Positions 8,768 through 15,844 of a stretch of 64,000 bases of DNA are shown here, in pieces. Where the stretch lies: positions 59,337 through 123,336 of the forward strand of contig CAKZLE010000027.1 of the NCBI GenBank assembly GCA_937125225.1. The letters are read 5' to 3'. Both the position numbers and the translations under genes were made by a program. The DNA is from an uncultured Spirochaetia bacterium (GTDB lineage Bacteria > Spirochaetota > Spirochaetia > CAKZLE01). A model generated the notes under the pieces. It saw nothing but the letters and a program-made list of their open reading frames with translations. It did no database searches and was not told where the DNA came from. Position 1 is the stretch's first letter, and every line of letters begins with the position of its first letter.

Positions 8768-9784
8768 TCATAAGATCCTGGCTATCGATCCTCGATCCTC
8801 TAGCTGTTGACGTATCTTCAGAACATGGGGTGCAGAACCTGTCTCTTCATCCTGAATCCTGCTCATCATAAGATCGACTGCATATTTACCCATTAGATTC
8901 GTATTGATCCTCATAGTAGAGATCTTTGGTGATTCTGGTTGGCTGTAGTCGATCGTATCTCCAGGTGATAATAGGGAAATATCCTCAGGGATACGGATAC
9001 CCTTGGAAGTGAGGATATGATGGATCCTGCAAGCGAGAAAGTCATCATGAATAAAGAAGGCTGTTGGTCTATCGGGCTGGAATATGAGCCGATCGATAGC
9101 ATTGATGAGCTCTTCCGGTTTCTCTAAGGGGGTAGTCACCCTCCACCTATCAGGTACATCTAGCCTCTTATCATGCATAGCAGATCTAAAACCGTTATAT
9201 CGGTCGTTGAAGATAAGAGGGAGGGAGGGTCTTGGATAGTCGAAGTAGGCTATCTTCTTATGACCATACTCCTGAAGTACCTGTAGCGCCTCATATGAAC
9301 CACTGAAATCATCAACACACACTGACCAATAGTCTCTTTGGTATTCTGAGTTGTTCACCACTACGAGAGGGATGTTCTGAGTAGTCAAAGCTGCAAAGAG
9401 CTTCTGATCTCCATGATGGATAGAATAGACGGCATCGGCACCAGTCTTTCCGATGATCTCCAGAAGCTCAGCCACCGGTTGATCAGCCAACACCGGGAGG
9501 ATGAGGCTCGTATAGCCCCTCGCGGTCATCTCTGATTGGATATAATCGATGATATCTTTGAGGAAGTGCCAGACATGTCCCCATGTATTGGATACTGGTA
9601 GGAGCATGACAGCACTCTTATGGCTCTTTGGAATAGCCTTTCGATACTGGTATCCTAATTCCTGTGCGATAGAGAACACCTTCGCTCTCATCTCTTCAGA
9701 GACTCGTCCCTTTCCTGATAGTGCTAAAGAGACCGTAGCAGTAGAGACCTGTGCACGCTGTGCTATATCTTTCAAAGTTGCCAT
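8768..9784 (-). CDS. LacI-family transcriptional regulator
   Basis: A 338-residue repressor. Residues 3-23 form the LacI helix-turn-helix (LKDIAQRAQVSTATVSLALSG) with the hinge helix following; the rest is a periplasmic-binding-protein-like sugar-sensing domain (VPLVVVNN, YFDYPRPSLPL, FFIHDDFLACR). It is transcribed away from the rhaM-URO-D-ABC transporter operon, and two copies of one palindromic motif lie in the 205-bp divergent intergenic region. It is therefore likely to repress that operon and perhaps itself, with L-rhamnose or a related deoxy sugar as inducer. The inducer is inferred only from the target genes. Confidence 0.92.
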   Translation of the reverse strand: MATLKDIAQRAQVSTATVSLALSGKGRVSEEMRAKVFSIAQELGYQYRKAIPKSHKSAVMLLPVSNTWGHVWHFLKDIIDYIQSEMTARGYTSLILPVLADQPVAELLEIIGKTGADAVYSIHHGDQKLFAALTTQNIPLVVVNNSEYQRDYWSVCVDDFSGSYEALQVLQEYGHKKIAYFDYPRPSLPLIFNDRYNGFRSAMHDKRLDVPDRWRVTTPLEKPEELINAIDRLIFQPDRPTAFFIHDDFLACRIHHILTSKGIRIPEDISLLSPGDTIDYSQPESPKISTMRINTNLMGKYAVDLMMSRIQDEETGSAPHVLKIRQQLEDRGSIARIL

Positions 9785-9824
9785 GACTCATCATAACATG
9801 ACTGGTTAAGCTTGTATAGCATAT

Positions 9825-9840
9825 GATTAATATATTAACC
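9825..9840. promoter_or_regulatory. Candidate LacI-type operator, copy 1
   Basis: GATTAATATATTAACC is a near-perfect palindrome (core TTAATATATTAA). Its reverse complement matches the site at 9961-9976 at 14 of 16 positions. It lies close to the start of the LacI-type gene, suggesting autorepression. Confidence 0.6.
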
Positions 9841-9919
9841 ATGAAACATGAATTTGCGTGGTCTCTACACATGTTCTTACATTATTATCCATCAAGAGTA
9901 AAATAATTCAAAATATTTA

Positions 9920-9947
9920 TTGACATATAGCCAAACGATGGTAAACT
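9920..9947 (+). promoter_or_regulatory. Probable promoter of the rhaM-ABC transporter operon
   Basis: TTGACA at 9920-9925 is followed after 16 bp by TAAACT at 9942-9947. The -35 box is perfect and the -10 box matches 4 of 6 consensus bases. The second operator copy lies just downstream, within the expected transcript leader. Confidence 0.6.
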
Positions 9948-9960
9948 ATTAATCAGATAA

Positions 9961-9976
9961 GGTTAATAATTTAATC
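9961..9976. promoter_or_regulatory. Candidate LacI-type operator, copy 2
   Basis: GGTTAATAATTTAATC lies between the putative -10 box and the rhaM start. It matches the inverted copy at 9825-9840 at 14 of 16 positions. A pair of such sites about 136 bp apart would allow repression by looping. Confidence 0.6.
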
Positions 9977-9989
9977 AAGGACGTTAAGC

Positions 9990-10313
9990 ATGAGACGATA
10001 CGGACAGGTGATAGGGTTCAATCAGGAATTCAAAGAAGAATATGTATCGGCACACGCAGCCTGTTGGCCGGAAGTGCTCGAAAAGATAACAGAATGCGGG
10101 ATCAGGAACTATACGATATTCAATAAGGGAGACTTCTTGTTTGCCTATTTCGAATATCACGGAGACGACTTCGAAGCAGCTATGAAGAAGATGGGAGAAG
10201 ATCCTATCACTCAAGAATGGTGGAAGGTCGTCGGAAAGGCCCAAGTTCCCTTAGAGGATCGAGCAGAAGGTGAATGGTGGGCTTCCATGGAAGAGGTCTT
10301 TCATTGTGATTAG
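9990..10313 (+). CDS. rhaM: L-rhamnose mutarotase
   Basis: A 107-residue RhaM (YiiL/DUF718) family protein that interconverts the anomers of L-rhamnose so that the isomerase receives the correct form. The family pattern is present: MRRYGQVI at the start, Y18 and H22 in EEYVSAHAACWPEVL (the positions proposed as catalytic in E. coli RhaM), NYTIF, LFAYFEY and the WW pair near the end. Length matches the family. It is the first gene of a LacI-controlled operon with a URO-D protein and an ABC transporter, which points to rhamnose or another 6-deoxyhexose as transported sugar. Isomerase and kinase genes are in a separate locus about 20 kb away. Confidence 0.9.
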   Translation: MRRYGQVIGFNQEFKEEYVSAHAACWPEVLEKITECGIRNYTIFNKGDFLFAYFEYHGDDFEAAMKKMGEDPITQEWWKVVGKAQVPLEDRAEGEWWASMEEVFHCD

Positions 10314-10332
10314 AGATATGGGAGTGATTTAA

Positions 10333-11586
10333 ATGACATCAAGAGAACGAGTACTGAGTGCGATCGCCCATAAAGAGCCCGATAGAGTCCCGATCGATCT
10401 AGGAGCGACTCCGAGTTCTGGGATCTCAGCTCAGGCCTATGCACGACTGCAACAGTACCTTGGTTTTGGCGAACCCACTCAGATATATGATGTGGTCCAG
10501 CAACTTGCTCAGCCAAGTGACAGGATAGTGAACCATTTCGGGATCGATGTGCTCGATATCGGAAGGACCTTCAATAAGCAGGAATCCGATTGGTATCAGG
10601 TCGATATTGGGGATGGACTGCAGGGAATGTATCCCTCTTGGTTCAGACCTGAGAGGCTCGAGAGTGGAGCATGGCAGGCAAAAGACGGGAAAGGGAAGGT
10701 CATTGCTGCTATGCCGGAAGGGGCGACCTTCTTCGATCAAGCCTATTTCCCCTGGGTTGATGGATATCCTGATTCTCGAAGTGGAATCGAAGAACAGCTT
10801 GACGAGGCTATGGATACCGTCCTCTGGCAGAAGTTCGTACATAGCCCCTGGGATCATGCAGAAGAGCCAGGTTTCTGGGATCAGCTCAGAAGCAGGACTC
10901 TGAAGTTGCGGGAGAATACCGATAAGGCATTGATGATCGTCTGTGGATCTAACCTCTATGAGTGGGGGACCTTCCTGAGGCGGATGGATAACTTCTTGAT
11001 GGACCTCTATGTGGATCAGGACCATGTGGCAATGCTCATGGAAGCATTGATGACAAGACATATGGCGACACTTGAGAAGGTCTGTGCCTCAGTCGGTGAT
11101 ATCGTCGATATCATCAGATTCGGAGATGATCTTGGGATGGATACAGGACCTTTCATGGGTCTTGATGTCTATCAGACCCTTTTCCATGAGCACAGGAGTC
11201 AGTTGTGTGGTTATGTTCATAAGAACAGTTCTATGCATACATTCCTTCATGCCTGTGGATCGATAGAACAGTATCTGCCGTCGTTGATCGAATCAGGGAT
11301 CGAGATCATCAATCCGGTGCAGACCAACTGTAGAGATATGGATGCTACTTCGATAAAGAAAGAGTATGGAAAGGATATCGTCTTCTGGGGTGGTGGAGTG
11401 GATCCTAGAGAGATCCTGAATCGAGGTACCCCCGAACAGGTTAGAGAAGATGTCTTGAACAGATTGGAGATATTCACAGCTGGTGGTGGATATGTTTTCA
11501 ATGTCATCCATAATATACTACCAGATGTACCACCGGAGAATATCATAGCACTTTTCGATGCGGTACATGAATTCTCTAGAAAATAA
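10333..11586 (+). CDS. URO-D superfamily protein (uroporphyrinogen decarboxylase-like, methyltransferase-type zinc site)
   Basis: A 417-residue member of the URO-D superfamily, which includes uroporphyrinogen decarboxylase and the cobamide-dependent methyltransferases MtaA and CmuA. Family text is clear at the N-terminus (MTSRERVLSAIAHKEPDRVPIDLG) and in the barrel strands. FLHACGS gives an H-x-C pair (H306, C308) as in zinc-dependent methyltransferase members; where those have a later Cys, this protein has H393 in NVIHNILPDVPPENI. The haem role is unlikely because it sits between rhaM and a sugar transporter in a tight operon (19-bp and 25-bp gaps). True substrate unknown; such genes recur in sugar operons, but their role there is not settled as far as I know. 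Confidence 0.85.
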   Translation: MTSRERVLSAIAHKEPDRVPIDLGATPSSGISAQAYARLQQYLGFGEPTQIYDVVQQLAQPSDRIVNHFGIDVLDIGRTFNKQESDWYQVDIGDGLQGMYPSWFRPERLESGAWQAKDGKGKVIAAMPEGATFFDQAYFPWVDGYPDSRSGIEEQLDEAMDTVLWQKFVHSPWDHAEEPGFWDQLRSRTLKLRENTDKALMIVCGSNLYEWGTFLRRMDNFLMDLYVDQDHVAMLMEALMTRHMATLEKVCASVGDIVDIIRFGDDLGMDTGPFMGLDVYQTLFHEHRSQLCGYVHKNSSMHTFLHACGSIEQYLPSLIESGIEIINPVQTNCRDMDATSIKKEYGKDIVFWGGGVDPREILNRGTPEQVREDVLNRLEIFTAGGGYVFNVIHNILPDVPPENIIALFDAVHEFSRK

Positions 11587-11611
11587 CACTAAGTAGGGGG
11601 GCTATCATACT

Positions 11612-12595
11612 ATGAATAGCATGGTAAAAAAATACATCAAACGAAGAGAGAGCGGAATCGCGATAGCAGCGATTCTCATATTCATCCTGTTCTCAGTGAT
11701 CACCGATAGTTTTCTAACTGCATACAACCTGTTCAACATATCACGAACACTCTCCTTCTACGTGTTCATAGCTTTATCACAGGCAGTCGTGTTGGTCGTG
11801 GGAGGCATGAATCTCTCCATCGGAGGGATCGGTGCCTTGGCTACGATAACCACCGGTTATCTGCTGCAGAATGTTGGTGTTCCCAGTTCGGTCGCAGTCA
11901 TATGTGCACTTGGGATCGGGATCGCCTGTGGTGCGTTAAACGGCTTTCTTATCACGAAAGTCCCATTGAACGCCTTCATCGTGACCCTTTCGACCTCTTT
12001 CATCTTTACCGGTCTCGTATACGGTATCTCAAAGGGTTTCTCCTATACTGATATTCCCAAGAGTTTCAGTCTAGTCGGTAGAAAGGCTTTCTTAGGCCTC
12101 CCTATCATATTCTGGCTCATGTTAGTAATGCTCGCAGTCGTCTTCTATATCTATCAATATACGGTCACTGGCAGAAGGATGCTCGCGACCGGTGGTAATA
12201 AAGAGGCGGCAGAGTTGTCAGGTATCAATACTGATAGGATGATCCTCTTCTCGAATATCCTGTCAGGATTCTTTGCAGCCCTGACTGGTATCCTGTATGT
12301 CTCGAGGATGGGGTCTGCCCAACCAGCTACAGGGACGAACTGGATGATCATATCGTTTGCAGTAGCTATCATCGGAGGGACCTCTCTTGATGGTGGAGTG
12401 ATCACGGCTATCGGGCTCTTCTTCGGAGGAGTGATCATGGTTCTGATCAAGAACGGACTTATATTGGTCGAGGCCAATGTATATTTTGAACAGGCATTTC
12501 TTGGGTCGATCATCTTACTAGCAGTATCCTTGGATAGGATCCAGTACTTCTTCTCTCATGTGAGAAAAAAGATGAACGATTCAAAGAATAAATAA
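11612..12595 (+). CDS. Ribose/rhamnose-type ABC transporter permease
   Basis: A 327-residue inner-membrane permease of the RbsC/RhaP (BPD_transp_2) family with about eight to ten hydrophobic segments. Recognisable family blocks are QAVVLVVGGMNLSIGGIGALATI, the loop carrying ELSGINTDR that contacts the ATPase, and FAVAIIGGTSLDGGVITAIGLFFGG. GGGGG lies 10 bases before the start at 11612. Only one permease gene is present, so the channel is expected to be a homodimer, unlike rhizobial rhamnose systems with two permeases. The next gene, the binding protein, starts 12 bp later. Confidence 0.92.
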   Translation: MNSMVKKYIKRRESGIAIAAILIFILFSVITDSFLTAYNLFNISRTLSFYVFIALSQAVVLVVGGMNLSIGGIGALATITTGYLLQNVGVPSSVAVICALGIGIACGALNGFLITKVPLNAFIVTLSTSFIFTGLVYGISKGFSYTDIPKSFSLVGRKAFLGLPIIFWLMLVMLAVVFYIYQYTVTGRRMLATGGNKEAAELSGINTDRMILFSNILSGFFAALTGILYVSRMGSAQPATGTNWMIISFAVAIIGGTSLDGGVITAIGLFFGGVIMVLIKNGLILVEANVYFEQAFLGSIILLAVSLDRIQYFFSHVRKKMNDSKNK

Positions 12596-12607
12596 ATGGA
12601 GGATTCT

Positions 12608-13627
12608 ATGAAAAAGTTTTTAGTAGCAATGATGATTCTTGCTGTTGTTCTGACCCCGGTATTCGCTGGTGGTGCTCAGGAAGAGAGTGGAGAGAAAGAG
12701 TATAAGATCGCCTGGTATGCTCCTGCAGTACATCCCTATTTCGATGCAGTACAGAAAGGTGTGAAGGCCTTCGAGGCAGATACCGGTATTGCCATACATC
12801 AACAGATAGGCCCAGACTGGATCCAGGATTCTGAGACTCAGAATGTCGAGGCACTAGCGGCTAAGGGATATGATGCATTCACCATCTATCCAACCGACCC
12901 AACCGGGGCAAATAGCTTATATGAAGAGCTCACAGAGCGTGGAAAATATGTGACGAACTTCGGTACGAGTACTAGTCTTCCAACTACAGCATCGTTCGCT
13001 GTAGCGACTGATGTGAAGGTCGCAGCAATGGATGCAGCTGAGTTCCTCATCGAGAAGATGGGTGGAAAGGGAAAGATCCTCAATGTCTTGGAAGTACTCA
13101 CCGATGCGAACACCAAACTGAGAAAAGAGGGTGTCGAAGAGGTTGTTGCGAAATATCCTGATGTAGAGATCGTACAGGAAGTCGGTGATATAAACTCAAT
13201 CGAAGATGCAACAGAGAAGATCGAGAATGCGATATCTGCAAACCAGGGAAATATTGACGGTGTGATCTGTACCGGTTATACCACTACCGTAGCAGCTACA
13301 CAACTTCTTGTTGAGCTGAACGCCAGTGGTTCTGATAGGATCGCATTCATCGGTATCGATGATGACCCTATCGTATTGGATGCGATCAGAGATGGGAGTA
13401 TCGATGGTACCATCGCTCAGAACCCCTTTGGACATGGTTATATCACCTGTAAGGCACTAACCTATCTTATTGATGGTTATACGCCAAAAGAGGGTGTATA
13501 TTTCATCAATTCAGGAGTCGCAGTCGTTACTGCTGATAATGTGGATAGTTATAGTGAAGACCTCACCGCTGTGACGAATGAGATCATCTCTTCAATGGAG
13601 ACTACCTACCTGAACGCACCAAAATAA
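12608..13627 (+). CDS. Periplasmic sugar-binding protein of the ribose/rhamnose-type ABC transporter
   Basis: A type I periplasmic-binding protein, about 339 residues. ATG at 12608 is preferred because GGAGG (12599-12603) precedes it; an ATG at 12596 would include the ribosome site in the coding sequence. The signal peptide MKKFLVAMMILAVVLTPVFA is followed by GGAQEE. The mature part begins YKIAWYAPAVHPYFDAVQKGVKAF and continues with alternating Rossmann elements (VICTGYTTTVAATQLL, IAFIGIDDDPIVLDAI, IAQNPFGHGY). It delivers sugar to the permease encoded upstream and is followed by a strong stem-loop. By context the ligand is L-rhamnose or a related sugar. Confidence 0.93.
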   Translation: MKKFLVAMMILAVVLTPVFAGGAQEESGEKEYKIAWYAPAVHPYFDAVQKGVKAFEADTGIAIHQQIGPDWIQDSETQNVEALAAKGYDAFTIYPTDPTGANSLYEELTERGKYVTNFGTSTSLPTTASFAVATDVKVAAMDAAEFLIEKMGGKGKILNVLEVLTDANTKLRKEGVEEVVAKYPDVEIVQEVGDINSIEDATEKIENAISANQGNIDGVICTGYTTTVAATQLLVELNASGSDRIAFIGIDDDPIVLDAIRDGSIDGTIAQNPFGHGYITCKALTYLIDGYTPKEGVYFINSGVAVVTADNVDSYSEDLTAVTNEIISSMETTYLNAPK

Positions 13628-13641
13628 GAATAGATATGAAC

Positions 13642-13668
13642 CTCTCAACCTTCTAGGAGGGTTGAGAG
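13642..13668 (+). other. Intergenic mRNA stem-loop between binding-protein and ATPase genes
   Basis: CTCTCAACC (13642-13650) pairs with GGTTGAGAG (13660-13668), and the stem extends inward by three further pairs (one G-U) to a 3-nt loop. There is no T-run, so it is more likely to protect the upstream mRNA and favour binding-protein abundance than to end transcription. Confidence 0.65.
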
Positions 13669-13692
13669 AGTTCAGATGGAGAGCTAATAACG

Positions 13693-15207
13693 ATGCTAGA
13701 ACTACAGCAAATAGGTAAATCCTTCCCGGGTGTCAGAGCCCTTGATGGTATCAACTTACAATTCAGACCGGGAGAGATCCATGCACTGCTAGGAGAGAAT
13801 GGAGCTGGAAAGAGCACCATGATCAAAGTAGTGAGTGGGATATACCCAGAGTATGATGGTGAATTCTTCGTGAATGGTGATAAGATGACTTTGAAGAGTT
13901 ATCAGGATGCGCTTGATCATGGGATCAGTGTTGTGAACCAGGAGATCCAGATCATCCCAGAAAGTTCAGTTGCAGAGAACATCGTTATGGACAAGCTGAG
14001 CAATTTCAAGAAGAAGAGCGGTCGGGTCGATTGGAAGGCTATCAATGCGTTTGCCGGCAAGTATCTCGATATGGTGGAACTCGATATCGATCCGAACACC
14101 CCCATAGGACCCTTGAGCGCAGCACAGAAACAGCTGATACAGATAGCTAAATCACTATCCTGTGATTCAAAGATCCTGATCCTCGATGAACCGACCTCCT
14201 CAGTCACGAGACATGAGGCTGCAACCCTGTTCTCGATCATGCGAAAACTCAAGGATCAGGGGGTTACCCTCATCTTCGTCTCCCATAAACTCGAAGAGAT
14301 CTTCGAAGTCTGTGATCTTGTGACGGTGATCAGAGATGGAAGATGGGTAGGGACTGACCTCGTAGGGAACCTCGATCGAGAGAAGATCATCGAGATGATG
14401 ATCGGACGAAAATGCAGTAATGAATATCTTGGGAATCTCAATAAGATCGGGGAAGATATCGTATTAGAGGCTAAAGGGATCACAAAAGAGTCTGAGATAC
14501 ATGATGCCTCTTTTGAGCTGCATAGAGGGGAGATCCTCGGTTTCTACGGCCTTGTAGGTGCAGGAAGAACGGAGCTTGCGAAGATCCTCATAGGTAACAG
14601 TAGGGCCGACAGCGGTACTATCTCAGTAGAGGGCAAAGAGGTAGAGATACATAGTGTCTCAGAGGCCATCTACGAACATGGGATCGGATATGTATCTGAG
14701 AACAGAAAAGAGGAGGGGCTCATTCTAGATTTCGATGTCGAACAGAACATCGGGATCACGATATGGAACGAGCTCAAGCACAGGTTCTCGCGAAAGATCG
14801 ATGATGTGGCGATCCGTAAGGAGGAGCAAAGACATGTCGATAAGCTTCAGATCAAGATCACCGGTCTCGATCAGATGGTGAAGAACCTCAGTGGTGGAAA
14901 TCAGCAGAAGGTCAGCATCGCTAAGTGGCTAGCTGCCGATTGTGATATCCTCATCATCGATGAACCTACCGTTGGTGTGGATGTCGGTGCAAAAGAGTAT
15001 ATCCACCAATTGATCTGGGACTTGGCAAAAGTCCAGAACAAATCGATCATCCTCATCAGTTCGGATCTCCCAGAGATGATCAAATTAGCTCGGAGGATAC
15101 TGGTATTCAAAGAGCATGAGATCGTAGGAGAACTTGATGATATCCACACGAGAGAATCCCTGTGTGAGGACCAGATCAGTAGAAGGATCGGTGAATTCCT
15201 AGTTTAG
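13693..15207 (+). CDS. Ribose/rhamnose-type ABC transporter ATP-binding protein (two ABC domains)
   Basis: A 504-residue ATPase of the RbsA/MglA class with tandem nucleotide-binding domains. Domain 1 has Walker A GENGAGKS (34-41), a degenerate signature LSAAQ (141-145) and Walker B ILILDEP (161-167). Domain 2 has the expected degenerate Walker A-like GLVGAGRTE, a full LSGGNQQ signature (399-405) and IIDEPTVGVD with D423 and E424. This division of intact and degenerate sites is normal for the family. It completes the transporter with the two preceding genes, though in this operon the ATPase comes last rather than before the permease. Confidence 0.93.
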   Translation: MLELQQIGKSFPGVRALDGINLQFRPGEIHALLGENGAGKSTMIKVVSGIYPEYDGEFFVNGDKMTLKSYQDALDHGISVVNQEIQIIPESSVAENIVMDKLSNFKKKSGRVDWKAINAFAGKYLDMVELDIDPNTPIGPLSAAQKQLIQIAKSLSCDSKILILDEPTSSVTRHEAATLFSIMRKLKDQGVTLIFVSHKLEEIFEVCDLVTVIRDGRWVGTDLVGNLDREKIIEMMIGRKCSNEYLGNLNKIGEDIVLEAKGITKESEIHDASFELHRGEILGFYGLVGAGRTELAKILIGNSRADSGTISVEGKEVEIHSVSEAIYEHGIGYVSENRKEEGLILDFDVEQNIGITIWNELKHRFSRKIDDVAIRKEEQRHVDKLQIKITGLDQMVKNLSGGNQQKVSIAKWLAADCDILIIDEPTVGVDVGAKEYIHQLIWDLAKVQNKSIILISSDLPEMIKLARRILVFKEHEIVGELDDIHTRESLCEDQISRRIGEFLV

Positions 15208-15239
15208 TGAGCTCCCTATACGACAATTATCCGTTTAGA

Positions 15240-15248
15240 TGATATAAT
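15240..15248 (+). promoter_or_regulatory. Extended -10 promoter before the flavodoxin gene
   Basis: TGATATAAT (TG, one base, TATAAT at 15243-15248) is a strong extended -10 element. It would start transcription about 13 bases before the ATG at 15268, and it excludes the ATG at 15247 as the natural start. Confidence 0.55.
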
Positions 15249-15267
15249 GACTCTAAGGGGTAATGAG

Positions 15268-15807
15268 ATGAAGATACTTATCTGGTATACGTCATGGACG
15301 AAGCATACAGAGATATATGCAGAATGGTTGGGTAAAGAGCTGAAGAGGACTCCTGTTAAGGCAAAAGAGATCCAGTTATCAGATCTCTCCAATTATGATC
15401 TGATCATCTATGGTGGACCGATCCATTCAGAGGAGATCGTTGGCTTTAAGCGAATGAGAAAGATCATCCCCTATCTAGATGATCAACGATTCATAGTCTT
15501 TGGTGTAGGTGGAGTAGCAGAGAGTGATCATTATAATGAGCAGATCATCTCGAAGAACTTCACTGACGAAGAGCGTGAACGCGTGAACTTCTTCTATCTC
15601 CGTGGTGGCTTCGACCCTGAACGATTAGAGGGTATTCATAAGCTTCAGGTGAGATACTTCAAGTTCAGATTGAACAGGAAGAAAAGAGAGAGTCTGACCG
15701 AAGCTGAGAAGAACCTGCTTCATGCATTTGAGCATCCCGATAATTATGTAGAGAAAGAGAATCTTGAAACCCTCGTGAATTATGTCACCGCATTGAAGAA
15801 TCAATAA
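15268..15807 (+). CDS. Flavodoxin-family protein, HemG-like
   Basis: A 179-residue flavodoxin-fold protein. ATG at 15268 is preferred because AAGGGG (15255-15260) is well placed. The N-terminal KILIWYTSWTKHTEIYAEWL corresponds to the strand and phosphate-binding loop, YDLIIYGGPIHSEEIVGF to the second FMN loop, and VFGVGGVAE to the third strand. This layout resembles menaquinone-dependent protoporphyrinogen dehydrogenase HemG and related flavodoxin-domain proteins. No haem genes are nearby, so a haem role is uncertain; a small electron carrier or quinone-linked reductase is an alternative. It is flanked by its own promoter and by that of the kinase gene. Confidence 0.72.
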   Translation: MKILIWYTSWTKHTEIYAEWLGKELKRTPVKAKEIQLSDLSNYDLIIYGGPIHSEEIVGFKRMRKIIPYLDDQRFIVFGVGGVAESDHYNEQIISKNFTDEERERVNFFYLRGGFDPERLEGIHKLQVRYFKFRLNRKKRESLTEAEKNLLHAFEHPDNYVEKENLETLVNYVTALKNQ

Positions 15808-15836
15808 TTGTGGTTATCGAATACCTGCATTATAAT
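15808..15836 (+). promoter_or_regulatory. Promoter immediately upstream of the histidine kinase gene
   Basis: TTGTGG (15808-15813) and a perfect TATAAT (15831-15836) are 17 bp apart. Transcription would start about 15843-15845, at or next to the ATG at 15845, and no ribosome site precedes that ATG, suggesting a leaderless mRNA. Confidence 0.6.
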
Positions 15837-15844
15837 ATCTCATT

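Noticed and set aside
10426..11061. 211-codon open frame on the minus strand inside the URO-D gene
   Set aside because: It is antisense to a clear family member, has no ribosome site and encodes no recognisable motif; long antisense frames arise from the codon bias here (many GAT and ATC codons).
15268..15807. Protoporphyrinogen oxidase hemG as a firm name
   Set aside because: The flavodoxin fold is clear, but no haem gene is linked; only a HemG-like label is justified.
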